A DNA stretch of 48,800 nt from VRUE01 sp040901495 (GCA_040901495.1 JBBDYO010000013.1:1-48800), one strand, 5' to 3'; shown: positions 8,184 to 16,445, counted from the first letter of the stretch. Translations and numbers: made by a program. Notes: generated by a model from the sequence alone, not told the origin.

Positions 8184-8232
8184 GGGGTGCCGGAGATTGA
8201 CATTGATATGCAATGTCAATCTCCGGCACCCC
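8184..8232. repeat. Perfect 22-bp inverted repeat with 5-nt loop
   Basis: The arm 8184-8205 (GGGGTGCCGGAGATTGACAT then TG) is exactly complementary to 8211-8232, with loop ATATG. Each strand contains ATTGACATTG. It stands between the divergent tRNA-Gln gene and the hdeD-like gene. As RNA it would be a very stable hairpin. In the plus direction it is followed only by TTT, so it is at best a weak intrinsic terminator for the regulator gene upstream. An operator or a REP-like repeat is equally possible. Confidence 0.7.
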
Positions 8233-8267
8233 TTTGGCGAGGGCTGGTTTTCGTTCGCGGAGAGGGG

Positions 8268-8296
8268 TTGATTGCGTCCGTCTACGGGCATAGGGT
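8268..8296 (+). promoter_or_regulatory. Promoter of hdeD-like gene (TTGATT-17-TAGGGT)
   Basis: A -35 TTGATT (8268-8273) is separated by exactly 17 bp from -10 TAGGGT (8291-8296). The -10 ends 6 nt before the ATG at 8303. This is the clearest sigma70-type leaderless promoter in the window apart from the tetR one. Confidence 0.6.
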
Positions 8297-8302
8297 CGCG
8301 GC

Positions 8303-8875
8303 ATGGAGATGAGTGGAGCGTCGATGGACCCTGAGGTTCGCGCTGGCTTGGAGAAAGGCTGGAAAGGCCTGAGGATCGTTGGGATCCTGGCGATCGTTGT
8401 TGGGTGCGTGGCGATTCTGGTGCCTGCGGTCGCCTCGGTTGGGACGACGATCTTCATCGGCTGGATCCTGATCATCGCCGGCGCCTTCCTGGTTGCCGGC
8501 GCGTTCACCGCCCCTTCGATCGGGACCGTGGTACTGCGACTGCTGTGGGCCTTTCTCACGGTCATCGTCGGGTTCTGGTTCGTGATCGAACCGGACAACG
8601 TCACGCTGACGCTGACCCTCGTGCTCGGGCTCTACTTCCTCTTCATGGGGCTGACGAGAATCGCCGTCGCCTTTGCCGATCGCGGGCGGCCGGGCGCCGG
8701 GCTGGTCGGGCTCAGCGGCTTCGCCGGCCTGCTGATCGGGATCCTCGTTCTGGTCGAGTTCCCAAGCTCGGCCGACTGGGCAATCGGCCTTTTGGTCGGA
8801 ATCGACCTGATCTTCGCCGGCTGGACCCTGACCAGCATCGCCCTCGTCGGCAAAGATCTCTCACGCGCTCAGTAG
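8303..8875 (+). CDS. HdeD-like (DUF308) integral membrane protein
   Basis: A 190-residue protein with about six transmembrane helices arranged as three hairpins. It has the repeated hydrophobic pattern of the HdeD/DUF308 family (for example GILAIVVGCVAILVPAVAS, then LWAFLTVIVGFWFVIEP). In enterobacteria HdeD is linked to acid resistance, but actinobacterial members are mostly uncharacterised, so function here is open. The N-terminus is short and cytoplasmic with a charged WKGLRI segment before helix 1. The gene has its own promoter and seems monocistronic. glmU begins 37 bp later behind its own -10-like element. Confidence 0.85.
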   Translation: MEMSGASMDPEVRAGLEKGWKGLRIVGILAIVVGCVAILVPAVASVGTTIFIGWILIIAGAFLVAGAFTAPSIGTVVLRLLWAFLTVIVGFWFVIEPDNVTLTLTLVLGLYFLFMGLTRIAVAFADRGRPGAGLVGLSGFAGLLIGILVLVEFPSSADWAIGLLVGIDLIFAGWTLTSIALVGKDLSRAQ

Positions 8876-8900
8876 ACCTACGGCAGAAGCCGCTCGCGTC

Positions 8901-8906
8901 TACGAT
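8901..8906 (+). promoter_or_regulatory. Candidate -10 (TACGAT) of glmU-prs operon
   Basis: TACGAT ends 6 nt before the GTG start at 8913. There is no Shine-Dalgarno, so the operon message is probably leaderless. No clear -35. Confidence 0.45.
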
Positions 8907-8912
8907 TCACGG

Positions 8913-10304
8913 GTGAGTTCGCCTCTGGTCCTGGTCATGGCGGCCGGCGAGGGCACGCGCATGCGTTCCTCCCTGCCGAAGATGCTCCATCCCGTTTGCG
9001 GGCGGCCGCTGGTCGCCTGGTCGATCCTCGCGGCGCGGGAGGCGGGCGCCGGACGTGTCGCGGCGATCATCTCCCCAGGCCTCGACATATCCGCCGGCCT
9101 TCCCGACGGCACCGAGACCGTCGTCCAGCCCCAATCCGATGGGACGGGCGGGGCGCTTCGCTCCGCGCTCGAGCTGATTCGCGACTCCGAGACCGTCGTC
9201 GTCCTCTCTGGCGATCACCCGTTGATCTCCACGGAGACGATCGGCGCGCTGCTCTCCTCCCACGCGGAGGCGGGTGCGGCGGCGACCGTGATGGCGGCGG
9301 TTCTCGAGGACCCCGCCAGCTACGGGCGCATCGTCCGCGACGAGTCCGGCGCCCTGGAGCGCATCGTCGAGGCCAAAGCCCCCGGAGACGCGACCGCGGA
9401 GGAGCTGGCGATCCGTGAGGTAAACGCCGGCACCTATGTCTTCGACGCCGCACCCCTGGCCGAGGCCCTCGAAGGTCTCTCCAATGACAACGCCCAGGGC
9501 GAGTACTACCTCCCCGACGTCTTCCCGGCGCTGCGTGCCGGCGGGCACTCGGTCGCCGCCCATCTCGCCGATGACCTCGCGGTGACGATGGGCGTCAACG
9601 ATCGCGCAGACCTCGCTGCTGTCGAGGTCGAGGCCCGCCGTCGCATCCTCGAAGGCCACATGCTGGCCGGTGTCACGATCGCCGACCCGGCCTCGACCTG
9701 GATCGACGTCGACGTGACGATCGCTCCCGACGCCCGGATTGAGCCGGGCACCAGCCTCCGTGGCCGCACCCAAATCGGCGACGGCTCGGTCGTCGGCCCG
9801 CTGACGACGCTGATCGACACCGAGCTCGGCAAGGGAGTGGGCGTCCCGCACTCCTATCTGGTCGAGTGCAAGGTCGCCGATGGCTGCAGCGTCGGGCCGT
9901 TCGCATACCTGCGCCCCGGCGCCTCGCTGGAGGAGGGGGCGAAGGCGGGGACCTTCGTCGAGATCAAGAACTCGCGGATCGGCAGGGACGCCAAGGTTCC
10001 CCACCTCGCTTACATCGGGGACGCCGATGTGGGCGAGGGCAGCAACCTCGGCGCCGGCACGGTCACGGCGAACTACGACGGATTCCGCAAGCACCGGACT
10101 GTGATTGGTGACAACGCGCGGATCGGCGTTGACACGATGCTGATCGCCCCGGTAGAAGTCGGGGCCGATGCCTACACTGGCGCCGGCGCGGTGGTCAAAG
10201 ACGACGTGCCAGAGGGAGCGCTTGCGGTGAGCGACAACGATCAACGGAACATCGAGGGCTTCGCCGAGCGCAAAGCCGCCGAAACGCGAGAGGAAGGTTC
10301 ATGA
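8913..10304 (+). CDS. glmU: Bifunctional UDP-GlcNAc pyrophosphorylase / GlcN-1-P acetyltransferase
   Basis: GlmU acetylates glucosamine-1-phosphate and then uridylylates it to UDP-GlcNAc, the precursor of peptidoglycan and other cell-wall glycans. The 463-residue protein has the N-terminal nucleotidyltransferase loop MAAGEGTRMRSSLPK (9-23) and the QSDGTGGA uridine-binding motif. It also has GDHPL with the metal aspartate. A C-terminal left-handed beta-helix of hexapeptide repeats runs from about residue 255, with the acetyltransferase residues around LRPGASLEEGAKAGTFVE, NYDGFRKHRT and AYIGDADVGEGSNLGAGT. It begins at GTG. Its TGA overlaps the ATG of prs (ATGA), the common glmU-prs pair of Gram-positive bacteria. 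Confidence 0.97.
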   Translation: MSSPLVLVMAAGEGTRMRSSLPKMLHPVCGRPLVAWSILAAREAGAGRVAAIISPGLDISAGLPDGTETVVQPQSDGTGGALRSALELIRDSETVVVLSGDHPLISTETIGALLSSHAEAGAAATVMAAVLEDPASYGRIVRDESGALERIVEAKAPGDATAEELAIREVNAGTYVFDAAPLAEALEGLSNDNAQGEYYLPDVFPALRAGGHSVAAHLADDLAVTMGVNDRADLAAVEVEARRRILEGHMLAGVTIADPASTWIDVDVTIAPDARIEPGTSLRGRTQIGDGSVVGPLTTLIDTELGKGVGVPHSYLVECKVADGCSVGPFAYLRPGASLEEGAKAGTFVEIKNSRIGRDAKVPHLAYIGDADVGEGSNLGAGTVTANYDGFRKHRTVIGDNARIGVDTMLIAPVEVGADAYTGAGAVVKDDVPEGALAVSDNDQRNIEGFAERKAAETREEGS

Positions 10305-11329
10305 GTACGCTCGAGGAGCTGCCCCAGGAGGCGCCCACAGCCATCCCGCACGACTACTCGAAGCGGATGATGGTCTTTGGCGGTCGCAGCTCGATGGAGC
10401 TCGCCGCGAAAGTGGCGCACAAGCTCGACCTCGACCTCGGCCAGGTGACGCTGAAGACCTTCGCCAACGGCGAGGTCTACTGCCGCTACGAGGAGTCGAT
10501 CCGCGGCGCCGACGTCTTCATCGTGCAATCGACCTGCGCCAACGAGCAGAGTGAGATGACCCCCAACGATGCGCTGGTCGAGCTGCTGACGATGATCGAC
10601 GCGGCGCAGGGCGCCTCGGCGCACCGGATCATCGCCGTGCTGCCCTGGTACGGCTACGCCCGCCAGGACAAGAAGTCGGCGCCGCGCGAGCCGATCTCGG
10701 CGCGCATCGTCGCCAAGTGCCTGGAGGGGGTCGGCACCGACCGCGTCCTCACAATGGACCTGCACGCCGGACAGGTGCAGGGCTTCTTCCACGTTCCGGT
10801 CGATCACATGACCGCGATGCCGATGCTGACCCAGTGGTTCGCCGACCAGGAACTGACCGATGAGCTGGTGATCGTCTCCCCGGATGCCGGGCGGGTGAAG
10901 ACGGCGCGCAACTTCGCCCGCCGGATCGGCACCCACTGGGCGGTGATGGAGAAGGAGCGTCCCGCGCAGCAGGTTGCCGAGATCGGCTACGTGGTCGGCG
11001 ATGTGAAGGGCAAGACCGCGGTGCTGGTCGACGACATGATCGACACCGCCGGGACCCTCTGCGCCGCCGCGCAGACGGTGCTCGACGAGGGCGCCGCGCG
11101 GGTCATTGCCTGCGCCACGCACGGCGTCTTCTCCGGCCCCGCCTACGAGCGGCTCGCCGAGTCGGCGATCGAGCGGATCGTCGTCACCGACACGATCCCG
11201 CTGCGCCCCGGCGCGCCAGACAACATCACCGTGCTCTCCACCGCGGGCACCTTTGCCGACTCGATCCGGCGCATCTTCACCGACGACTCGGTTTCAGAGA
11301 TCTTCGCCGGCGAGAACCAGCTTTTCTAG
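10301..11329 (+). CDS. prs: Ribose-phosphate pyrophosphokinase
   Basis: PRPP synthase, which transfers pyrophosphate from ATP to ribose 5-phosphate. PRPP feeds purine, pyrimidine, histidine, tryptophan and NAD synthesis and actinobacterial decaprenyl-phosphoarabinose. The 342-residue class I enzyme shows the ATP/flexible-loop region RQDKKSAPREPISA, the metal-binding MDLHAGQVQGFF, the PDAGRVKTA segment and the PRPP loop VLVDDMIDTAGT (241-252). The first 20 residues before the core are an extra polar N-terminus. It overlaps glmU by 4 bp and its TAG overlaps the GTG of the next gene by 1 bp, so the three genes are probably one operon. Confidence 0.97.
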   Translation: MSTLEELPQEAPTAIPHDYSKRMMVFGGRSSMELAAKVAHKLDLDLGQVTLKTFANGEVYCRYEESIRGADVFIVQSTCANEQSEMTPNDALVELLTMIDAAQGASAHRIIAVLPWYGYARQDKKSAPREPISARIVAKCLEGVGTDRVLTMDLHAGQVQGFFHVPVDHMTAMPMLTQWFADQELTDELVIVSPDAGRVKTARNFARRIGTHWAVMEKERPAQQVAEIGYVVGDVKGKTAVLVDDMIDTAGTLCAAAQTVLDEGAARVIACATHGVFSGPAYERLAESAIERIVVTDTIPLRPGAPDNITVLSTAGTFADSIRRIFTDDSVSEIFAGENQLF

Positions 11330-12060
11330 TGCCTGACGGATTGCGCCTGGTTGGCCACAAGGGGGCCGACCTGATCGCCCCCGGGAATACGTTGGAGAGC
11401 TTCCGCGCCGCGGTCGAGGCCGGCGTCGACACGATCGAGCTCGACGTGCTCTGGCTTCTCGATGCCCACCTTCCGCTCGAGCAGCGGGCGCCGCTGGTCG
11501 TCGCCCACGATTGGGGCGACGCTGAGCGGCGCACGCCGCTGGCGCTGACCGAGGCCCTCGACGCTTTCCTGGAGCCGCCGCTCGACCGGGTCGAGATCGA
11601 CCTCGACATCAAGCTGGCGGGCCGTGAGGAGGAGATAGTGAACTCGCTGCGCGAGCGGGGGCTGATGGAGCGGGCGATGATTTCGACGATGGAGCTCTAC
11701 TCGCTGGGGCGCATCCTCGAGCTTGCGCCGGAGCTGCGGCGCGGCTGGACTTATCCGAAAGTCACCAAGGACTGGAACTCGAAGCGCTGGGCGAAGGCGC
11801 CGATGTTGGCGGCATTGGTGGCGATGCGCCAGCGGCTGCCGGGGCTGGCCGCGCAGCAGCTGCCGAAGTTCGGAGTCGAGGCGATGTGGGTCTACCACCC
11901 ACTGGTCAGTGCTCGCCTGGCGCGAATCACGAAGATCGCCGGGGTCGAGCTGATCGCCTGGACGGTCGACGACCTACCGCGGATGCGGAAGCTGGTCGCG
12001 ATGGGGGTGGACGGGATCTGCTCGAACGATCCCCGCCTGTTCTCGTCGCTGGCGGATTAG
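11329..12060 (+). CDS. Glycerophosphodiester phosphodiesterase family protein
   Basis: A 243-residue TIM-barrel protein of the GDPD family, which hydrolyses glycerophosphodiesters to glycerol-3-phosphate and an alcohol. Key motifs are GHKGADLIAPGNT (catalytic His10), the metal ligands in TIELDV (Glu37, Asp39) and the second catalytic histidine in VAHDWGD (His60). The expected C-terminal WTVDD and GICSNDP segments are present. There is no signal peptide, so it is cytoplasmic. The GTG start overlaps the prs stop by one base (TAGTG), consistent with coupling to prs. The substrate, a phospholipid head-group diester or another, is not determinable from sequence. Confidence 0.9.
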   Translation: MPDGLRLVGHKGADLIAPGNTLESFRAAVEAGVDTIELDVLWLLDAHLPLEQRAPLVVAHDWGDAERRTPLALTEALDAFLEPPLDRVEIDLDIKLAGREEEIVNSLRERGLMERAMISTMELYSLGRILELAPELRRGWTYPKVTKDWNSKRWAKAPMLAALVAMRQRLPGLAAQQLPKFGVEAMWVYHPLVSARLARITKIAGVELIAWTVDDLPRMRKLVAMGVDGICSNDPRLFSSLAD

Positions 12061-12145
12061 TCCCGCCAGAAGAAGGCTCGATCCTCGTCGGGTGTGGATG
12101 GACCGCGGCTGTCGGCGCTTCTTGCCGGGGATTGAGCGCCTTCGC

Positions 12146-12186
12146 TTGACTTACAGATAACGCCGTTATATAAATAACGTCATTAT
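12146..12186 (+). promoter_or_regulatory. tetR promoter with tandem ATAACG operators
   Basis: A strong -35 TTGACT (12146-12151) and -10 TATAAA (12169-12174) are 17 bp apart. Two palindromes overlap this promoter. ATAACGCCGTTAT (12157-12169) is perfect and ATAACGTCATTAT (12174-12186) has one mismatch. Their starts are spaced 17 bp apart. The second covers the -10 edge, the predicted start site and the start codon at 12185. This is the classic layout for autorepression by the TetR protein encoded immediately downstream. The mRNA leader would be only a few bases. Confidence 0.75.
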
Positions 12187-12838
12187 GAGTTCGTTGGTCA
12201 AAGGGGAGGTTGCGCCTCGGCTCACCCGAGCTGAGGCCAAGGCGGAGACTCGTCGCCGCCTGCTCGAGGCGGCCGAGGCGGCGTTCCGGCGCGACGGCTA
12301 CCACGGCGCCTCGCTCGAGCGAATAACCGCCGAGGCCGGTTTCACCACGGGAGCGATCTACTCGACCTTCGAGTCCAAGGCCGGTGTGATGATGGCCCTG
12401 GTGGCGGCCCGGGCGGAACGCAGGCGCGCCGCCTGGACGGAGGCCCTCGCCGCCACGGCGAGCGCCGAGGATTTCGTTACGGAGGTCTCACGCCAGGCCG
12501 CTCAGGAGGGTGCTGCGGAACGTGACTGGTGGGCCACGGTGATCGAGTTCATGACGGTTGTCGCACGCGACGAGCAACTGCGCGCCGACTACGCCGAGAT
12601 CCACGAGGAGAGCCTCGCCGCCTTCGCTGACTCGATACGCACCTGGACGCAGCGGGAAGGCGACCACTTCGCCATTTCGCCGGAGCGGCTGTCGATCATC
12701 GTCAACGCACTCGGTCGAGGACTGGGGGTAGAGGCGCTGGTCGCGCCTGACTCGGTGCCAGAGGATCTGATCGTGGAGGCGGCGCTGACCCTGTTGCGCG
12801 GTGCGCAGGCGGGCGGGGAACCGGAGGCCGGGGGATGA
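12185..12838 (+). CDS. TetR/AcrR-family transcriptional regulator
   Basis: A 217-residue dimeric repressor-type protein. The N-terminal helix-turn-helix (about residues 12-60) reads RRRLLEAAEAAFRRDGY, then ERITAEAGFTTGAIYSTF and ESKAGVM, a textbook TetR pattern. The C-terminal all-helical ligand domain is not recognisably specific. It most likely binds the two ATAACGYCRTTAT-type palindromes over its own promoter. Its TGA overlaps the ATG of the first PaaK-like gene (ATGA), so repressor and adenylating enzymes are cotranscribed. The inducer is probably a substrate or product of those enzymes, such as an aryl or acyl acid or its CoA ester. That last point is inference. Confidence 0.92.
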   Translation: MSSLVKGEVAPRLTRAEAKAETRRRLLEAAEAAFRRDGYHGASLERITAEAGFTTGAIYSTFESKAGVMMALVAARAERRRAAWTEALAATASAEDFVTEVSRQAAQEGAAERDWWATVIEFMTVVARDEQLRADYAEIHEESLAAFADSIRTWTQREGDHFAISPERLSIIVNALGRGLGVEALVAPDSVPEDLIVEAALTLLRGAQAGGEPEAGG

Positions 12839-14235
12839 TCGAGCGGTTGCGGCGCCTGCCTGAGGTCGCCCGGGCTCTTCGCTTCTCGAGGGTGCTCGAA
12901 TCCCACGACCAGTGGAGCCTCGAGCAGCTTCGCGCCCACCAGCGGCAACGGCTGCTGGCAATCGTCCGGTACGCGGCCGCCAACTCGCCCTACTACCGCG
13001 AGCGCTTCGCAGGCATCGAGCTGAGCGACGATCTCGACCTGGCTGCGCTGCCGAGGCTCGACAAGGCGACCATGCTCGAGAACTTCGACGATCTGGTGAC
13101 GGATCGGCGCCTCACTCTGGCGGGTGTCGAGCAACACCTGACGGAGTTAGAGGGAGCGGATTCGCGCACCGACCCGATGCTGTTCGGCGAGTACCGGGCG
13201 ATGGCCAGCGGTGGCACCAGCGGGCGGCGTGGGGTGTTCGTCTACGGCCGAGACGATTGGACGGAGGTCCTCGCCGGGGGACCGATGCGTGTCCAAAAGT
13301 CTTACTTCCACTTCGGCCCGCGCCTCCCCCGCCGGCGCTTCGCCACGATCTTCGCCGACCATCCCCTCCATATGACTGGGCGGATCAACCGCAGCTTGGA
13401 CGTCGGTGTCCATCGCTTTCTGCGGCTCGACGCCCGCATGTCGCATGGAGAGTTGGTCGAAGCCCTGAACGCCTTCGGGCCCGAGGGCCTCACCACCTAT
13501 CCGTCCACAGCCGCACTGTTGGCCGAGCGCCAGCTTGCCGGTGAGTTGCGAATCCATCCGCAGATGGTTTTCACCTCGGGCGAGGTGCGCACCCCGGAGA
13601 TGGAGGAGCGGATCGTCGAGGCTTGGGGCCGGACACCCTTCAACAACTACGGCGCCACCGAGATAGGCCCTTACGGCGCCGCCGAGTGCGACCGCCATAC
13701 CGGTTTACATCTCTTCGAGGACCAGGTTCTGCTCGAGGTTGTCGACGATGACTACCGGCCCGTTCCCGCTGGTGAGCCGGGCAGCCGTCTCCTGCTCACC
13801 AATATCTTCAACCGCACCCAGCCGCTGATCCGCTACGAGCTGAACGATCTCCTCACGGTCTCACCGGATCCTTGCCCGTGCGGACGCCCCTTTCCGTTGC
13901 TGAGGTCAATCGCAGGCCGCAGCGACGACGTGCTCGAGATGCCCGCCGCCGAAGGCGGCACGATCAAGGTCCATCCGCTCACCCTGCGCAGCCCATTGGC
14001 CGGGATCGCGACGCTATCGGAGTACAGGATCGTCTACGGCGCCGGCGAGCTCCGAGTAAAGGCAGTGCTGAACGGCGCCGACGGGCGGGTGTGTGGTGAG
14101 ATCGAGGCGAAGCTTGGAGCGGCACTCGCCGAGCGGGGTGTGCAGGTGCCGCCGATCCTCGTCGAGAGCGCCGCGGAGATCCCCCGGCATCCGCATTCAG
14201 GCAAGCACAAGGCGATCGAAGTCCAGGGCGCGTAG
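12835..14235 (+). CDS. PaaK/CapK-type adenylate-forming enzyme, copy 1
   Basis: A 466-residue ANL-superfamily protein related to phenylacetate-CoA ligase (PaaK) and CapK. These activate a carboxylate as acyl-AMP and often transfer it to CoA. It has the N-terminal YYRERF segment typical of PaaK, the P-loop SGGTSGRRG (125-133), the adenine/substrate motif NNYGATE (270-276), the RYELNDL ribose-binding region, the CPCGRP cysteine motif common in this family and a C-terminal HSGKHKAIE lysine region. The acid substrate is unknown. The gene is coupled to the upstream tetR and followed 49 bp later by a paralogue. Bases 12983-13196 are identical to 14433-14646 in that paralogue, whereas the flanks differ at many positions. 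Confidence 0.85.
   Translation: MIERLRRLPEVARALRFSRVLESHDQWSLEQLRAHQRQRLLAIVRYAAANSPYYRERFAGIELSDDLDLAALPRLDKATMLENFDDLVTDRRLTLAGVEQHLTELEGADSRTDPMLFGEYRAMASGGTSGRRGVFVYGRDDWTEVLAGGPMRVQKSYFHFGPRLPRRRFATIFADHPLHMTGRINRSLDVGVHRFLRLDARMSHGELVEALNAFGPEGLTTYPSTAALLAERQLAGELRIHPQMVFTSGEVRTPEMEERIVEAWGRTPFNNYGATEIGPYGAAECDRHTGLHLFEDQVLLEVVDDDYRPVPAGEPGSRLLLTNIFNRTQPLIRYELNDLLTVSPDPCPCGRPFPLLRSIAGRSDDVLEMPAAEGGTIKVHPLTLRSPLAGIATLSEYRIVYGAGELRVKAVLNGADGRVCGEIEAKLGAALAERGVQVPPILVESAAEIPRHPHSGKHKAIEVQGA
12983..13196 (+). repeat. 214-bp perfect direct repeat, copy A (within PaaK-like 1)
   Basis: Every base matches 14433-14646 (offset 1450). Divergence resumes within 1-2 codons on both sides, with several silent differences immediately downstream. 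The pattern points to recent gene conversion between the tandem paralogues or to very uneven selection. Confidence 0.95.
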
Positions 14236-14284
14236 GCAGGCCGCTCGTGCACCGTCAGCAAGACACGGAGGGTGAGGCCGAGGG

Positions 14285-15679
14285 ATGATCGAGCGACTGC
14301 GCCGACTACCGGAGGCAGTCCGCGCCCTTCGCGTGGCACGAGGGCTCGAGGCTCACGAGGAGTGGAGCGTCGAGCAACTCTGCGCCCACCAGCGAGAGCG
14401 CCTGCTGGAGATAGTTCGGTACGCGGCAACCCACTCGCCCTACTACCGCGAGCGCTTCGCAGGCATCGAGCTGAGCGACGATCTCGACCTGGCTGCGCTG
14501 CCGAGGCTCGACAAGGCGACCATGCTCGAGAACTTCGACGATCTGGTGACGGATCGGCGCCTCACTCTGGCGGGTGTCGAGCAACACCTGACGGAGTTAG
14601 AGGGAGCGGATTCGCGCACCGACCCGATGCTGTTCGGCGAGTACCGCGCGATGGCCAGCGGCGGCACCAGCGGCCGCCGGGGAGTCTTCGTCTACGGCCG
14701 GGAGGAGTGGAGGGAAACCCTTGCCGGCTTGGTGAATTGCTGGAGCGTGTACTGCGACTTCGCCCCCCGACTACCGCGTCGCCGCCTCGCGGCGATCACT
14801 GCGGACAGCCTTCTTCATATGGGCGGTCGCTGGAATCGAAGCGTCGACGTGGGCCTGAACCGTTTGCTGCGACTCGACGCCCGTGCTCCGATCGCCGATC
14901 TGGTCGAGGCGCTCAACGCCTTTCGGCCCGAGGGAATCAACACCTATGCGTCTATCGCCGCGCTGCTCGCCGAGCGCCAGCTCGCCGGTGAGCTGCGGAT
15001 TGCACCGCGGGTGATCGTGACGGGCGGAGAGGTGCTGACCGCCGAGATGAAGGAGAGGATCGTTACCGCCTTCGACCAGGCGCCATTTAATGGCTATGGC
15101 GCCTCTGAGACCGGGTACATCGCCTTCGAGTGCGATCACCATGCCGGCTTGCACCTGTTCGAAGACCAGGTCCTGATCGAGGTCGTCGACGACGACTACC
15201 GACCCGTTCCCCCGGGCGAGTCGGGAAGCCGCCTCCTCGTCACCAACCTCTTCAACCGCACCCAGCCGCTGATCCGCTACGAGCTGAACGACCTGCTCAC
15301 AGTCTCGCCGGATCCCTGCCCCTGCGGTCGTCCGTCACCCCTGCTGGAGACGGTCGAGGGCCGCAGCGACGACGTGCTCGAGCTGCCGGCCGCCGCAGGT
15401 GGCACGGTCAAGGTCCACCCGGTGACCCTGCGCAGCCCGCTGGCCGGGATCGCAGCGCTGTCGGAGTACAAGATCGTCTACGGGGCCGGCGAGCTGCGCG
15501 TTGAGGCCGTGCTGAACGGCGCCGACGGGCGGCAAGCGTGCCGTGAGATCGAGGCGGGGCTTGGAACGGTGCTCTCCGAGCGGGGGGTGCAGGTGCCGCC
15601 GATCCTCGTCGAGAGCGTCGCGGAGATCCCGCGCCATCCACGCTCCGGCAAGCACAAGGTGATCGAAGTCCAGGCTTAG
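14285..15679 (+). CDS. PaaK/CapK-type adenylate-forming enzyme, copy 2
   Basis: A 464-residue paralogue of the preceding gene with the same architecture: YYRERF, SGGTSGRRG, a changed active-site signature NGYGASE in place of NNYGATE, RYELNDL, CPCGRP and RSGKHKVIE. The middle segments that line the carboxylate pocket differ strongly from copy 1 (for example VNCWSVYCDFAPRLP against GPMRVQKSYFHFGPRLP), so the two probably act on different acids or different stages of one pathway. A GGAGGG lies about 12 nt before the ATG, further than ideal. It is the last gene of the tetR transcription unit. The 37 bp after it contain no evident terminator before the convergent ABC permease gene. Confidence 0.85.
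   Translation: MIERLRRLPEAVRALRVARGLEAHEEWSVEQLCAHQRERLLEIVRYAATHSPYYRERFAGIELSDDLDLAALPRLDKATMLENFDDLVTDRRLTLAGVEQHLTELEGADSRTDPMLFGEYRAMASGGTSGRRGVFVYGREEWRETLAGLVNCWSVYCDFAPRLPRRRLAAITADSLLHMGGRWNRSVDVGLNRLLRLDARAPIADLVEALNAFRPEGINTYASIAALLAERQLAGELRIAPRVIVTGGEVLTAEMKERIVTAFDQAPFNGYGASETGYIAFECDHHAGLHLFEDQVLIEVVDDDYRPVPPGESGSRLLVTNLFNRTQPLIRYELNDLLTVSPDPCPCGRPSPLLETVEGRSDDVLELPAAAGGTVKVHPVTLRSPLAGIAALSEYKIVYGAGELRVEAVLNGADGRQACREIEAGLGTVLSERGVQVPPILVESVAEIPRHPRSGKHKVIEVQA
14433..14646 (+). repeat. 214-bp perfect direct repeat, copy B (within PaaK-like 2)
   Basis: Identical to 12983-13196. See copy A. Confidence 0.95.
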
Positions 15680-15716
15680 GCAGGTCGCCCTCGTAGCGTC
15701 AGCAGTGGCCAGGCCG

Positions 15717-16445
15717 TTACTCGTTGAGGTCGCGGCGGCGAATCAGGGCTGTGCCAAGCAAGGTCAGGCCTCCGCTCCAGGCAGCGAGAACGAGCCCTCC
15801 CGCGACCTGTCCAAGGCCTTCGTCGGTCGCTTCCGGCAGCCCGTGCAGAGACCCGGTCGCCTGCGCCGGGAAGTAGTTGCCGATGTCCCCCGGCAGCAGT
15901 TCCGGCAGGGGGGAGAGGATGAAGAAGAAGACGAGGGCGGCGATGATCGCGCCGACCTGGTTGCGGATGATCGCGCCGACGCCGAATCCGAAGGCGCAGA
16001 AAAGGGCGAAGGAGACGACCACCCCCGCGTAGACGGAAAGGATGTCCCCGGTCGGCGGCAGGCTCCCTTCCCGCGCCGAGAAGAGAGGCAGGGCGAGGCC
16101 GCTGTTGAGCGCGACGTAAGCGACGCCGGCGAGGGCCCCCGCGGCGAGCAGGGCGCCCAGCTTTGCCACCATCACCGGGTACCGGCGCGGCGCCGCGAGA
16201 AAGGTCGTGCTGGCCGTGCCGTGGCGGAACTCGGTCGTGATCGCGAGGACCCCGAGGACGAGCAGCATCACCATCAGCAGGCCGGTACCGGTCTGGACTT
16301 CGCGGATCGGGCCGACGTCGCCCAGCGGGACCAGGCCGACGTAGAGGCCGGCGAAGAGGCCCTCGACGGCCATCCCGATGCCGATCATCAGCCAGGTCGT
16401 GCGGACCGTGCGCAGCTTCAACGCCTCCGCTCGCAGCAGGTTCAC
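15717..16445 (-). CDS. ABC-2-type transporter permease
   Basis: A 242-residue inner-membrane protein with about six transmembrane helices. It begins MNLLRAEALKLRTVRTTW, the typical start of actinobacterial ABC-2 permeases. ITTEFRHGTASTTFLAAPRR is the characteristic cytoplasmic loop between helices 2 and 3 in this subfamily. It would pair with the ATPase encoded just upstream, whose stop overlaps its ATG by 4 bp. The complex is an exporter of unknown substrate. Drug, lipid and lantibiotic-immunity exporters share this form. The single permease gene implies a homodimer in a 2+2 transporter. Confidence 0.88.
   Translation of the reverse strand: MNLLRAEALKLRTVRTTWLMIGIGMAVEGLFAGLYVGLVPLGDVGPIREVQTGTGLLMVMLLVLGVLAITTEFRHGTASTTFLAAPRRYPVMVAKLGALLAAGALAGVAYVALNSGLALPLFSAREGSLPPTGDILSVYAGVVVSFALFCAFGFGVGAIIRNQVGAIIAALVFFFILSPLPELLPGDIGNYFPAQATGSLHGLPEATDEGLGQVAGGLVLAAWSGGLTLLGTALIRRRDLNE

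Noticed and set aside
8197..8225. TTGACA boxes in the inverted repeat as -35 elements
   Set aside because: No -10-like hexamer at 16-19 bp on either strand.
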